The position numbers were made by a program, and so were the translations under genes. DNA of 64,000 nucleotides, taken from Rhodococcus zopfii NBRC 100606 = JCM 9919 (lineage in GTDB: Bacteria; Actinomycetota; Actinomycetes; Mycobacteriales; Mycobacteriaceae). Shown here piece by piece: positions 16,774 through 25,368 of this stretch; the stretch's first letter is position 1; each line of letters opens with the position of its first letter. Location of the stretch: NCBI RefSeq assembly GCF_001895025.1, contig NZ_BCXI01000020.1:1-64000 (forward strand), read 5' to 3'. The notes under the pieces are model-generated. The model saw only the letters and a program-made list of their open reading frames with translations. It did no database searches and was not told the origin of the DNA.

Positions 16774-18239
16774 CTCAACTCCTCGTGAAGGGTTCGGCGA
16801 AGTTTCAGGATGTCGGCGGCGGTCGCGAAGCGATTGAGCCGGACGAGATCGTCGGTGCGGGTGGCGGCGTCGTCGAACAGGTCGACCAGTTCGAACGGTG
16901 CGCGGCGTGCGAGGAGGTCGGTCAGTGCCCGGAAGCTGTGCGAATTCGGCGCCGCGGCGGTGTACAGGACGGTCAGGGCCTTCTGGGCGATGTCGGCGGG
17001 CCACGGTGCGGGCAGTGCGGCGAAATGGTCGACGAGCAGCGGTTGCCGCGCGGACATCCGTCGTAGGTGCTCGACGAGCACGTCCGGTGGCGCGTGCCCG
17101 GCGACGCGGGAGCCGGTCCGGTCGTCGCGCTGCAGGAGCTCCGAGGCCCAGGCGCTGTCGCGCTGATGATCGACGGCGGTCGCCCGGGCGTGCCGCAGAA
17201 CGTCCCGCAGGTGCTCGCTCACCTCGAGGTCCAGCGCGTCGCCGATCGGCGTGCCGGGCGTGAGCCACGCGGACAGGGGCGCGGATGTCGCCAGCGCCCA
17301 CACCCGCGCCCGGTCGCGTGTCTCCTCGTCCGTGTACGTGCGGTCCGCGCGTGCCGGCTCGACCGCGCGGGGCAGCGGGTCGTCGAGACCGTCCCGCACC
17401 GCGTCCGCGTCGAGCACGTCCGGGATCGTGAACTCGAGAGCGCCGTCCTGCACGCGTGTCCAGTCCTGCACCCGCCGGGTCATGCGGCGGCCGAACGAGG
17501 AATCCGGGAGCCGGCGCGACAGGTCGAGGGCGACCTCGCGGACCTTGCGGCTGCGATCGCCCAGCGCGGTCTCGAGCAGATCCTCGTCGTATACGCCGGA
17601 CCCGGTCGCGAGTTCCCCGAGCAGGGTCTGGCGGCCCGAGGCGGCCTCGGTCTTCCACGACGCGGTGAGCAACTCGGTCGCGGCGGCGGGGTCCTGTGCA
17701 CGCAGCGCCCGGAACCATCGGCGCCGGGTGGCCGCGGAACCGTGCTGCCACACGGACGGATCGCCGGTGTCGGGTGCCACCAGGTCGGACCAGTGCGGAT
17801 TCTGCTGCGCCAGCCATCGGCCGCGGGGTCCGAGAAGGACGACCAGCTTGTCCCGCTGATCCTCGTCGAGCGCGGAAGCGCGCTCGAGCAGATCCACGAC
17901 GATGCCGTGCGGAGCGCGGAAACCCTGTGCGGCATCGAGCCATTCGCCGATCAGATCGGACCGGACGGTGAGCAGCGCGCGGAGCCGCTCGGCGGCGGCC
18001 GGGGGCAGCAGCGGCCGGTCGTCGTCGGCGGCGGGCTCGGGCAGCGCGCAGGTCGCCGGCGCCGATCCGGCGGCGACGAATGCGCGTTCCAGTGCCGCGG
18101 CGCCGAGCAGTCGGTGTTCGGCCGTCCCGTCGATCGCTCCGGCCGTGGCGTGGGTGTGCAGCGCGGCGAAGTCGGGTTCGGTGCGGGCGGTGCCCAGCAG
18201 CGCCGCCGAGGTGAGGGACTCCAGTCCGTCCGTGCTCAC
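16770..18239 (-). CDS. DUF5691 family protein
   Basis: This is a soluble 489-residue protein, mostly helical, rich in Leu, Ala and Arg, with HEAT-like character in the middle: WFRALRAQDPAAATELLTASW, LLGELATG, LLETALGDRSRKVREVALDLSRRLPDSSFGRR. It begins with LTSAALLGTART, a sequence I associate with the DUF5691 family. The GTG start overlaps the stop of the SWIM gene, and its stop overlaps the TTG of MoxR. A scaffold role within the cluster is an inference from the repeat-like helices. Confidence 0.78.
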   Translation of the reverse strand: MSTDGLESLTSAALLGTARTEPDFAALHTHATAGAIDGTAEHRLLGAAALERAFVAAGSAPATCALPEPAADDDRPLLPPAAAERLRALLTVRSDLIGEWLDAAQGFRAPHGIVVDLLERASALDEDQRDKLVVLLGPRGRWLAQQNPHWSDLVAPDTGDPSVWQHGSAATRRRWFRALRAQDPAAATELLTASWKTEAASGRQTLLGELATGSGVYDEDLLETALGDRSRKVREVALDLSRRLPDSSFGRRMTRRVQDWTRVQDGALEFTIPDVLDADAVRDGLDDPLPRAVEPARADRTYTDEETRDRARVWALATSAPLSAWLTPGTPIGDALDLEVSEHLRDVLRHARATAVDHQRDSAWASELLQRDDRTGSRVAGHAPPDVLVEHLRRMSARQPLLVDHFAALPAPWPADIAQKALTVLYTAAAPNSHSFRALTDLLARRAPFELVDLFDDAATRTDDLVRLNRFATAADILKLRRTLHEELS

Positions 18240-19531
18240 AGGGCGATCGCCTCCTGCCCGGGTTCGAACACCGACGCCGGGGTGACCGCACGCCCGTCCC
18301 AGTCGCCGCACACCGTCACCGGGTGACCGCCCGAGACCGCGAGCAGACGCCAGCGGCCGTCGAGGTCGCCGCCCAACGGCAGCGCGCGTTCGGCCCGGTC
18401 GACGAGCCACCACCGGTCGCCGACGCGGGCGGGTGTCACGGCGCCGAGCAGCACCGGCCACGAGCGGATCCACGGGTCGGCGGCGAGCGCGGTGGCGTAG
18501 TCGCCGAGCGCGGTGTCGAAGTCCGTCGCCCGCAGGGTCGTGAACGGTTCCGGTGCCTGATGGCGTGTTCCGATCATCGCGCGCAGCGGGGCGGCGCCGG
18601 GACAGTAGTGCAGATCGGCGTCGACGAAGGTGCCGGGCGCGGGTGCGTCGGCATCGAATCGTGTTGTGCCGTGCGAGAAATCGAGAACAATCGCCCATCG
18701 TCCGGACTCTCGGCCGCGCAGCCACAGTTTCCGGGTGTAGATGCGGTTGTCCTCGGTGGTGCGGCTCGCGACCGTCTGCCAGCGGTCGCGGACCGCGGGT
18801 TCGCGGCGCACCTCGACCGTCCTGGTGGGGAACCCGAGGTGGGTGTGTACCGACCGGGTCAGGGGCTCGGGCAGCTCCGCGAGGGTGCGGACGGCACGGA
18901 TCAGCAGATGCAGGCGCGCATACTCGCCGAGAACCCTTGTGGGCCAGTCGTCCTCGCTCGCGACGACGGACGGCAGCGCACGCAGCGCCCCTGCGACGCC
19001 GGGCATCTGCGCGTCGACCATGCGGCCGGCGATCTCGTCGTAGGTGGCGTAGCCGTGATCGACGGCGCCGAGTCCGCTGCGCATGCGGTCGGTCAGCCAG
19101 CGATCGAGATCCTCGAGTCCCGCGGTGGCGCGTTCGAGGCGGCGCCCTACCGTCGCCGGATCGGGTTCCTTGCCCGCGTCGTCCTCGGAAGTTGTTGGCT
19201 TCTCGGATTTTTCGGCGCGGTTGGTGAGCCACGTGGCGACCGTGTCCGGCGCGGGCGCCTCGGGGACGGTGCCGCCGGACCATTGCATGAGCAAGCCCAG
19301 GGCGTGTTTGCAGGGGAACTTTCGGCTCGGGCACGAACACCGGTAGGCGGGGCCGGTCAGGTCCACCGAAGCCAGATAGTGGGTCGAGCCGCTGCCCCGG
19401 CACACGCCCCACAGGGCGTGGTCGTTGCGTCCGGTCGCCGTCCATCTCGCGGCCAGCCCGCGGGCCGCCGTCACCGACGAGGGGTCGGGGGCGGCCGCGG
19501 CGATCTGCGCGGGGGACCAGGGTGTCGTCAC
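18236..19531 (-). CDS. SWIM zinc finger protein
   Basis: This 431-residue protein carries a SWIM zinc finger, CSCPSRKFPCKH (CxCx6CxH, residues 65-76), a module for DNA or protein contact. It is preceded by ALWGVCRGSGSTHYLASVDL, which is typical of the domain. The remaining ~330 residues are unrecognised and include an Asp/Glu-rich linker (EKSEKPTTSEDDAGKEPD). The GTG start lies eight bases after a TACGTT -10 element, suggesting a leaderless mRNA and identifying this as the first gene of the five-gene operon. Confidence 0.85.
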   Translation of the reverse strand: MTTPWSPAQIAAAAPDPSSVTAARGLAARWTATGRNDHALWGVCRGSGSTHYLASVDLTGPAYRCSCPSRKFPCKHALGLLMQWSGGTVPEAPAPDTVATWLTNRAEKSEKPTTSEDDAGKEPDPATVGRRLERATAGLEDLDRWLTDRMRSGLGAVDHGYATYDEIAGRMVDAQMPGVAGALRALPSVVASEDDWPTRVLGEYARLHLLIRAVRTLAELPEPLTRSVHTHLGFPTRTVEVRREPAVRDRWQTVASRTTEDNRIYTRKLWLRGRESGRWAIVLDFSHGTTRFDADAPAPGTFVDADLHYCPGAAPLRAMIGTRHQAPEPFTTLRATDFDTALGDYATALAADPWIRSWPVLLGAVTPARVGDRWWLVDRAERALPLGGDLDGRWRLLAVSGGHPVTVCGDWDGRAVTPASVFEPGQEAIAL

Positions 19532-19539
19532 GTCGGAGG

Positions 19540-19545
19540 AACGTA
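19540..19545 (-). promoter_or_regulatory. -10 element for leaderless start of the MoxR/VWA operon
   Basis: On the minus strand TACGTT (TANNNT) is followed by eight bases and then the GTG of the SWIM gene, so transcription probably begins at or next to the start codon. The -35 region is not obvious. Confidence 0.45.
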
Positions 19546-19573
19546 CGGGAGGGGTCCGACAGGACGCCAACCG

Positions 19574-20200
19574 TCAGTGCGTCACGTGTTCGGTGAGCCG
19601 GCGCCGGATGCCGTCGACGAACAGGTCCAGGCCGAAGTCGAAGCGGACCGCCGGGTCGCCGTCGAGCAGGTCGTCGTCGGAGGTCCCGGGGGTTTCGGTG
19701 GTCACGTCGGGGGAAACGGGGGAGCGCGTCAGGGCGCCGATCTCGGCGAGCTGGATGCGTGACTGCTCGTCGACGGTGTGGCCGAGCACATAGTGCAGGA
19801 GCGCGTAGCCGGCGAGTTCGGCGTGCGCGCGGGACAGGCCGGCGTGCTGTGCGGCGGCGACGAAACTGTCGCGGGCGCGGGAGGTGGTCAGTCGCGACGC
19901 GTAGCTCGAGGCGACGAGTTCGGCGCCGTCGCGATGCGCGAGCAGCGCCGCGCGGAATCGGTGGGCGAGTTCGGCGAGGGCCTCGTCCCACGAGTCGGTG
20001 GTCGGCGGTGCGTCGACACCCTCGAGGATTCGGTCGGCCATCGCGCCCAGCAGCGTCTGCTTGTTGGGGAAGTGCCAGTACAGCGCGCCCGGCTGCACGC
20101 CGAGTGATCCCGCGAGCTTGCGCATCGTCAGGTCGCCGAGACCGTATTCGTCGAGGATTGCCATCGCACCGTCGAGGACGTCGCCGCGTCGCAACTGCAC
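19574..20200 (-). CDS. bioQ: TetR-family repressor, BioQ-like biotin regulator
   Basis: This 208-residue regulator has the helix-turn-helix [36 protein letters not shown] and a TetR_C-like effector domain. GGGAG lies upstream of its GTG. It is transcribed divergently from bioB across an intergenic region holding two TGAAC-N3-GTTCA palindromes. That is the motif family described for BioQ, the actinobacterial biotin-synthesis repressor. The assignment rests on gene position and operator form. The effector (biotin-related or otherwise) cannot be read from sequence. Confidence 0.75.
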   Translation of the reverse strand: MQLRRGDVLDGAMAILDEYGLGDLTMRKLAGSLGVQPGALYWHFPNKQTLLGAMADRILEGVDAPPTTDSWDEALAELAHRFRAALLAHRDGAELVASSYASRLTTSRARDSFVAAAQHAGLSRAHAELAGYALLHYVLGHTVDEQSRIQLAEIGALTRSPVSPDVTTETPGTSDDDLLDGDPAVRFDFGLDLFVDGIRRRLTEHVTH

Positions 20201-20235
20201 GTGTTCGCTCCCTCTGGTTTTCGTGCCGGTTCCCT

Positions 20236-20264
20236 TTGACAGTAGACGACCGCCACCCTAACCT
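20236..20264 (+). promoter_or_regulatory. bioB promoter
   Basis: A consensus TTGACA (-35, 20236-20241) and TAACCT (-10, 20259-20264) are separated by exactly 17 bases. The first BioQ-like box begins at the last base of the -10, so a bound repressor would cover the transcription start. Confidence 0.75.
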
Positions 20265-20291
20265 GAACGTTGTTCAAGTGAACGGTGTTCA
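20264..20291. promoter_or_regulatory. Two BioQ-like operator boxes
   Basis: TGAACGTTGTTCA (20264-20276) and TGAACGGTGTTCA (20279-20291) are two copies of TGAAC-N3-GTTCA with perfect 5-base arms. Their centres are 15 bp apart. They lie between the -10 and the bioB start, in the divergent bioQ-bioB gap. The match to the BioQ motif is from family knowledge. Confidence 0.8.
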
Positions 20292-20325
20292 AGTTCGTTT
20301 CGTCCGCTACTCCAGGAGATCCGCC

Positions 20326-21339
20326 GTGACCAAGGCACTCGCCCCCACCGACATCCTCGCGGTGGCCCGCGAACAGGTGCTCGACCGCGGTGACGGTCTG
20401 CGCCGCGACCAGATCCTCGAAGTGCTGCAACTGCCCGACGACAGCCTCGAGGACCTGCTCACCCTCGCGCACGACGTGCGCATGAAGTGGTGCGGACCCG
20501 AGGTCGAGGTCGAGGGCATCATCAGCCTCAAGACCGGCGGCTGCCCCGAGGACTGCCACTTCTGTTCGCAGTCGGGACTGTTCGCCTCCCCGGTGCGGTC
20601 CGCGTGGCTCGACATCCCCAGCCTCGTCGAGGCCGCCAAGCAGACCGCGAAGACCGGAGCCACCGAGTTCTGCATCGTCGCGGCCGTCCGCGGACCCGAC
20701 GCCCGGCTGATGGCGCAGGTCGCCGCGGGTGTCGAGGCCATCCGCAATGAGGTCGACATCCAGGTCGCGTGCTCGCTGGGCATGCTCACCCAGGAGCAGG
20801 TCGATCAGCTCGCCGCGATGGGCGTGCACCGCTACAACCACAATCTCGAGACCGCCAGCTCGTACTTCCCCAACGTCGTCACCACCCACACGTGGGACGA
20901 ACGGTGGGAGACGCTGCGCATGGTCCGCGAAGCGGGCATGGAGGTGTGCTGCGGCGGCATCCTCGGGATGGGGGAGACACTCGAGCAGCGCGCCGAGTTC
21001 GCCGCCGAACTGGCCGAACTCGGCCCCGACGAGGTGCCGCTGAACTTCCTCAACCCGCGTCCGGGTACGCCCTTCGGCGATCTCGAGGTGCTGCCCGCGG
21101 CCGACGCCCTGCGCGCGGTCGCCGCATTCCGGCTCGCGCTGCCCCGCACCATCCTGCGTTTCGCCGGTGGACGCGAGATCACCCTCGGCGACCTGGGTGC
21201 CAAGCAGGGCATCCTCGGCGGCATCAACGCCGTCATCGTCGGCAACTACCTCACCACGCTGGGGCGTCCCGCCGAATCCGATCTGGACCTGCTCGGTGAA
21301 CTGAAGATGCCGATCAAGGCCCTCGGCGAGAGCTTCTGA
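20326..21339 (+). CDS. bioB: Biotin synthase
   Basis: This 337-residue radical-SAM enzyme inserts sulfur into dethiobiotin, the last step of biotin synthesis. The SAM-cluster motif is CPEDCHFC (Cx3Cx2C), followed by [25 protein letters not shown] and FLNPRPGTP, all typical of BioB. AGGAG lies seven bases before the GTG. It is followed one base later by the BsaP gene and controlled by the BioQ-like boxes upstream. No other biotin gene is present in the window. Confidence 0.97.
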   Translation: MTKALAPTDILAVAREQVLDRGDGLRRDQILEVLQLPDDSLEDLLTLAHDVRMKWCGPEVEVEGIISLKTGGCPEDCHFCSQSGLFASPVRSAWLDIPSLVEAAKQTAKTGATEFCIVAAVRGPDARLMAQVAAGVEAIRNEVDIQVACSLGMLTQEQVDQLAAMGVHRYNHNLETASSYFPNVVTTHTWDERWETLRMVREAGMEVCCGGILGMGETLEQRAEFAAELAELGPDEVPLNFLNPRPGTPFGDLEVLPAADALRAVAAFRLALPRTILRFAGGREITLGDLGAKQGILGGINAVIVGNYLTTLGRPAESDLDLLGELKMPIKALGESF

Positions 21340-21340
21340 G

Positions 21341-21541
21341 ATGTTCGATCCGTACACGGGCGTCGCGCTCGACAGCGGCGCCGATCCGGCCCGCCCGCGC
21401 GCCGCGCAACTCGGCCTCGAACCGCCGCGCTTCTGCGCGCAGTGCGGGCGCCGGATGATCGTCCAGATCGCCCCGGACGGATGGTGGGCGCGGTGCTCCC
21501 GTCACGGCACGATCGATTCGGCCCTGTACGAACAGCGCTGA
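21341..21541 (+). CDS. bsaP: Biotin synthase auxiliary protein
   Basis: This 66-residue protein has the motif CAQC (Cys32, Cys35) and a later Cys52 in WWARCSRHG, a likely iron-sulfur or metal site. It begins two bases after the bioB stop. Actinobacterial bioB is commonly followed by this small protein, described as an auxiliary protein supporting the [Fe-S] cluster chemistry of BioB. The assignment is from size, cysteine pattern and position. Confidence 0.8.
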   Translation: MFDPYTGVALDSGADPARPRAAQLGLEPPRFCAQCGRRMIVQIAPDGWWARCSRHGTIDSALYEQR

Positions 21542-21565
21542 ATATGCGCCGGCGCTGAACATGCA

Positions 21566-21599
21566 ACGAGGCCCGGAGGGAAACCCCTCCGGGCCTCGT
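21566..21599. terminator. Strong bidirectional hairpin terminator
   Basis: Arms 21566-21580 and 21585-21599 are perfectly complementary over 15 bp, with an AAAC loop. The core is GAGGCCCGGAGGG paired with CCCTCCGGGCCTC. It lies between the convergent bioB-bsaP and cutinase-like genes. No U-tract follows, as is common in actinobacteria. Confidence 0.8.
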
Positions 21600-21610
21600 C
21601 GTCGCTGCGC

Positions 21611-23317
21611 TCAGCGCTGTTGCGGCGGAACCGGGGTGGTCGTGGTCGGAGCGACCGTGGTGGTGGACGTCGCCGCGGTGGCCGGCGAGGCCTCCGTCGC
21701 AGGAGTTCCGGTCGCCGCGGGCTCGGCCACCGCCTGCGGCGTTGTGGTCGGGGTGACCGTGGCCGGATCGGTCACGAGCGGCGCGGCAGCCGGGCCGGTG
21801 CCCGGTGCAGGGACCGTGCCGGGCGTGGCGGTGGCTGCGATTTCCCCGGTCGACGGGGTGGTCCCGGTCTCCGTCCTACCCGGGTCCGTGGTCACCGCCT
21901 CGGGGCTCGGGATTGCCGTGGTGCTCGTCGGGGTCGCCGAGGTGGTGTCCGCGGTCACCGCGAGCGTCGCCGCGGGAGCGTTCTGAGCGGTGGTCTTGGG
22001 CAGTTCACCCTTGTCTGCCTGCTCCGCGAGATGGGTGAGCCACTCGGCGGCGTACTCGGCCGAGCTCACCGGCTTGCCGTTCGACGCGTCCGCGTCCCGC
22101 CAGTAGTCGAAGTGGTGCCCGCTGACCTCACCGAGGGTCTGCTGGTACGGGTCGCTCAGCGCGACCGGGATGGTGTTCGCGTTGTCCGCGATGAACCCGA
22201 TGATCTCGTTGCGCACCTTGGCGGGCAGGTACACCAGGTTCTCCGCCGCGCTGAGGTTCAGTTCCGTGTCCGCGGCGACGTTTGTCGGCTGGGTCGGCGT
22301 GTAGCTGGGATCGGACACCTTGATCAGGACGTCGAGGAAGGTCTCGTCGGTCTGCATCCAGTTGCCCTGCGCCTGGATGTCGGCGAACGCGAGCATCGCG
22401 ACGCGACCGACCGTGACCGCCAGATCCTGCCCGGTCGCCGGGGTGAGGCCTTCGTCCTGCATTCGGTCGACGTTGAGCTGGCGGCCGACGTTCGCGGCGA
22501 GCTGGATCAGCGCGACGTTGTCGGGGGCGTCGCACGTGAAGTCGCCGTCGGAGCAGAACGAGGCGATCTTGCCGTTCAGGGCGCCGAAACCGCCGCTGGT
22601 GTCGGTCGCGATGCCGCTGCCGTCGGCGCTGGTGTTCCCGGCCTGGTAGGGGCGGTCGTATCCGTCGGGATTGCGGAACGGATCGTCCGCGCCGGGGAAC
22701 GGGCCCTCGCCGGCGGTGCGCCCGGCGTCGGCGAGGATGACGACACCGACCACGGAGTTGGGGTCGATGATGTCGTACGAGCCGTCCTCGTTCGGGGTCT
22801 GGTTGCCGATCTCCATCGCGGCCCGGCGGGCCACGTCGGCGCCTTCGCTGTATCCGACGATCGCGAACTGCGTGTCGGGGCACTCGGCGCGGATTGCCTG
22901 CATCACCGTCTGGGTGTTGTCGACGCCCGCCTCGACCGCGTCCTCGTAGGACGCCATGTGTGCGGGGTACTCGATGTAGAACGCGGCGTAGTCCGTGCCG
23001 GCGTCGCGCGGGGCGTTGACCACCGGATCGACCCAGTGGCTGTTGTAGTCCCCGGACATCGCCGCGGGCAGGGTGGTGCCGTCGGGTGTGGTGAGCATGG
23101 CGTGTGTGCCGTCGCGGGGGCTGTCGCCCCGGCCGCCGATGGCGATGCTCACCATGTCGTGGCATTCGTTGGTCATCGCGACCAGTGTGGTGTCGGTCCT
23201 GACCGGTGTGTCGGTCCCCGTGACCGCTACCGCTACGAGAGCCGCGATCCCCAACACTGCCGGTGCTGCCAAACCCGCTGCGATCCGCCGTCGATGCGAC
23301 GCCGTCTGCTCTGCCAT
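21611..23317 (-). CDS. Secreted cutinase-family esterase with long Thr/Pro-rich tail
   Basis: This is a 568-residue exported protein. A positively charged N-terminus (SHRRR) is followed by a hydrophobic segment at about 12-33, a signal sequence or anchor. The alpha/beta-hydrolase nucleophile motif is GYSEG (155-159, Ser157). The preceding CHDMVSIAIGGRGDSP and the GVDNTQTVMQAIRAECPDTQFAIVG stretch match mycobacterial cutinase-like proteins. The last ~120 residues are Thr, Pro, Ala and Val only (TTTVAPTTTTPVPP), a probable cell-wall-spanning or glycosylated stalk. The substrate is probably a lipid ester; this is family inference. Confidence 0.8.
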   Translation of the reverse strand: MAEQTASHRRRIAAGLAAPAVLGIAALVAVAVTGTDTPVRTDTTLVAMTNECHDMVSIAIGGRGDSPRDGTHAMLTTPDGTTLPAAMSGDYNSHWVDPVVNAPRDAGTDYAAFYIEYPAHMASYEDAVEAGVDNTQTVMQAIRAECPDTQFAIVGYSEGADVARRAAMEIGNQTPNEDGSYDIIDPNSVVGVVILADAGRTAGEGPFPGADDPFRNPDGYDRPYQAGNTSADGSGIATDTSGGFGALNGKIASFCSDGDFTCDAPDNVALIQLAANVGRQLNVDRMQDEGLTPATGQDLAVTVGRVAMLAFADIQAQGNWMQTDETFLDVLIKVSDPSYTPTQPTNVAADTELNLSAAENLVYLPAKVRNEIIGFIADNANTIPVALSDPYQQTLGEVSGHHFDYWRDADASNGKPVSSAEYAAEWLTHLAEQADKGELPKTTAQNAPAATLAVTADTTSATPTSTTAIPSPEAVTTDPGRTETGTTPSTGEIAATATPGTVPAPGTGPAAAPLVTDPATVTPTTTPQAVAEPAATGTPATEASPATAATSTTTVAPTTTTPVPPQQR

Positions 23318-23546
23318 ATCCGTCCAATCCGGTTGTGGTCACCAGTCGACCACCCCGCAATGGGGCGCCCCCGCGTCACAGGGCATGTCGGCGGTTCGGA
23401 GGACGGCGTTACATCCAGATCTCCCGCTGCACCCGCGAACCAGGGTGACGGGAACCGATATTCGGTCGGACCGGGTGAAGGTTCGCATCACCCGGTGGGG
23501 CGGGCGGCCGGGCACGGGCCGGGGTGGCGGAGGAGCGAGGGTGGCT

Positions 23547-24257
23547 TCAGACGGGTGGGCGCAGGGCGGCGAATTCGTCCGTGACGCGCAGGTTCGAATC
23601 GGTGAAACGGTAGAGGGCGGCGGGGCGACCGCCGGTGCGTCCGGGCGGCGCGGTCGTGCCGGTCGCAGTCAGGACGTTGCGGCGCTTGAGGACTCGCTGA
23701 AGATTGGTCGCATCCACCTGGTAACCCAGTGCAGCGCAATAGATGTCGCGCAGTTCCGACATGGCGAACTCGGCGGGGGCGAGTCCGAACGCGATGTTCG
23801 TGTAGGACAGTTTCGCGGCCAGTCGTGCACGGGCGTTGTCGACCATCACGCCGTGGTCGAAGGACATCTCCGGCAGGTGCGCGACCGGGTGCCAGGCGGT
23901 GTCGTCGGGCAGCTGCGGATCCGACGTACTCGGCACCAGGCCGAGGTAGGTGGACGCGATAGTGCGGGGGCCGGGGATGCGGTGCGGCGCGGAGAACACC
24001 GACAACTGCTCGAGGTGCGAGACCTCGCGCACGTCCACCTTCTCGGCGAGCTGGCGGCGAGCCGACGTGGTGAGGTCCTCGTCGTCGCGCAGCCATCCAC
24101 CCGGCAGCGACCACGTCCCGGCCTCCGGATCCAGTGCCCGCTGCCAGAGCAGAACGGCCAGTTCCGGCCCGGTGGCGGGCTTCTCGGAGGTGGCCGGAAA
24201 GTGGCGAACCTGGAACACCACGATGAGCACTTCGTGATGGGTGTTACTATGTGGCAT
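23547..24257 (-). CDS. NrtR/NdnR-like regulator of NAD synthesis (nudix plus winged helix)
   Basis: This 236-residue protein has an N-terminal nudix fold whose catalytic box is degenerate: GGWLRDDEDLTTSARRQLAEK lacks the REx2EE glutamates. The C-terminal winged-helix region contains LRDIYCAALGYQVDATNLQRVLKRRN and GGRPAALYRF. That is the architecture of NrtR/NdnR repressors, which sense NAD metabolites. It is divergent from nadABC, and its ATG abuts a 23-bp palindrome. TAGGAT seven bases upstream indicates a leaderless mRNA, so a repressor on the palindrome would block it directly. Confidence 0.85.
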   Translation of the reverse strand: MPHSNTHHEVLIVVFQVRHFPATSEKPATGPELAVLLWQRALDPEAGTWSLPGGWLRDDEDLTTSARRQLAEKVDVREVSHLEQLSVFSAPHRIPGPRTIASTYLGLVPSTSDPQLPDDTAWHPVAHLPEMSFDHGVMVDNARARLAAKLSYTNIAFGLAPAEFAMSELRDIYCAALGYQVDATNLQRVLKRRNVLTATGTTAPPGRTGGRPAALYRFTDSNLRVTDEFAALRPPV

Positions 24258-24280
24258 GTTTTCGATCCTAAGTCGAAAAC
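24258..24280. promoter_or_regulatory. NrtR/NdnR-type operator
   Basis: GTTTTCGA (24258-24265) and TCGAAAAC (24273-24280) are perfect 8-base arms around a 7-base centre. The site touches the start codon of the nudix-type regulator, overlaps its -10 (ATCCTA on the plus strand, 24265-24270), and lies 57 bases before nadA. The position suits autoregulation and control of nadABC. Confidence 0.75.
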
Positions 24281-24336
24281 CCCCGAATACGGAAATCCGG
24301 GCGCAGCCCGTCCGGATTGCACGAAGGAGCTAGGCC

Positions 24337-25368
24337 ATGACCACGACCGAGTGGGCGGGAGCCGCCGCCATCGTCGACGGCCCCGGCGGTTACACCGGCA
24401 TCGAGGCGACGCCGGAGTGGGCCGAAGAGGTCCGTCGGCTGGCCCGCGAGCGCAACGCGACGCTGCTGGCGCACAACTACCAGCTTCCCGCCATCCAGGA
24501 CATCGCCGACCACGTCGGCGACTCCCTCGCGCTCTCGCGCATCGCCGCCGAGGCAGAGGAGGACACCATCGTCTTCTGCGGTGTGCACTTCATGGCCGAG
24601 ACCGCGAAGATCCTCAGCCCGAACAAGACCGTGCTCATCCCCGACGAGCGCGCCGGCTGCTCCCTCGCGGACTCGATCACCGCCGACCAGCTGCGCGAAT
24701 GGAAGGCCGAGTACCCCGACGCCGTCGTGGTCTCCTACGTCAACACCACCGCCGAGGTCAAGGGCCTGACCGACATCTGCTGCACGTCCTCGAACGCGGT
24801 CGACGTCGTCGCCTCCATCGACCCCGACCGCGAGGTGCTGTTCCTGCCCGACCAGTTCCTCGGCGCCCACGTCAAACGCGTCACCGGCCGGGAGAACATG
24901 CACATCTGGGCGGGCGAATGCCACGTCCACGCCGGCATCAACGGTGAGGAACTGGCCGCGCAGGCCAAGTCGCACCCGGACGCGGACCTGTTCGTGCACC
25001 CCGAATGCGGCTGCGCCACCTCCGCGCTGTACCTGGCCGGGGAGGGCTTCGTGCCCGACGACAAGGTCAAGATCCTCTCGACCGGCGGCATGATCGACGC
25101 CGCCCGCGCGACCGGCGCCAAGCAGGTCCTCGTCGCCACCGAGGTCGGCATGCTGCACCAGCTCCGCAAGGCGGCCCCGGGCATCGACTTCCAGGCCGTG
25201 AACGACCGCGCCTCCTGCCCGTACATGAAGATGATCACCCCGGCCGCCCTGCTGCGCTGCCTGCGCGACGGCAAGGACGAGGTGCACGTCGACCCGGCCG
25301 TCGCCGAACGCGCCCGGCTGTCCGTGCAGCGGATGATCGCCATCGGCAACCCCGGCGGCGGCGAGTGA
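24337..25368 (+). CDS. nadA: Quinolinate synthase A
   Basis: This 343-residue [4Fe-4S] enzyme condenses iminoaspartate with dihydroxyacetone phosphate to quinolinate. Cluster-ligand cysteines are recognisable in [23 protein letters not shown] and [12 protein letters not shown]. Other signatures are [21 protein letters not shown] and [12 protein letters not shown] precedes the ATG. The stop overlaps the GTG of nadB. It is regulated, by context, through the adjacent NrtR-type palindrome. Confidence 0.97.
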   Translation: MTTTEWAGAAAIVDGPGGYTGIEATPEWAEEVRRLARERNATLLAHNYQLPAIQDIADHVGDSLALSRIAAEAEEDTIVFCGVHFMAETAKILSPNKTVLIPDERAGCSLADSITADQLREWKAEYPDAVVVSYVNTTAEVKGLTDICCTSSNAVDVVASIDPDREVLFLPDQFLGAHVKRVTGRENMHIWAGECHVHAGINGEELAAQAKSHPDADLFVHPECGCATSALYLAGEGFVPDDKVKILSTGGMIDAARATGAKQVLVATEVGMLHQLRKAAPGIDFQAVNDRASCPYMKMITPAALLRCLRDGKDEVHVDPAVAERARLSVQRMIAIGNPGGGE

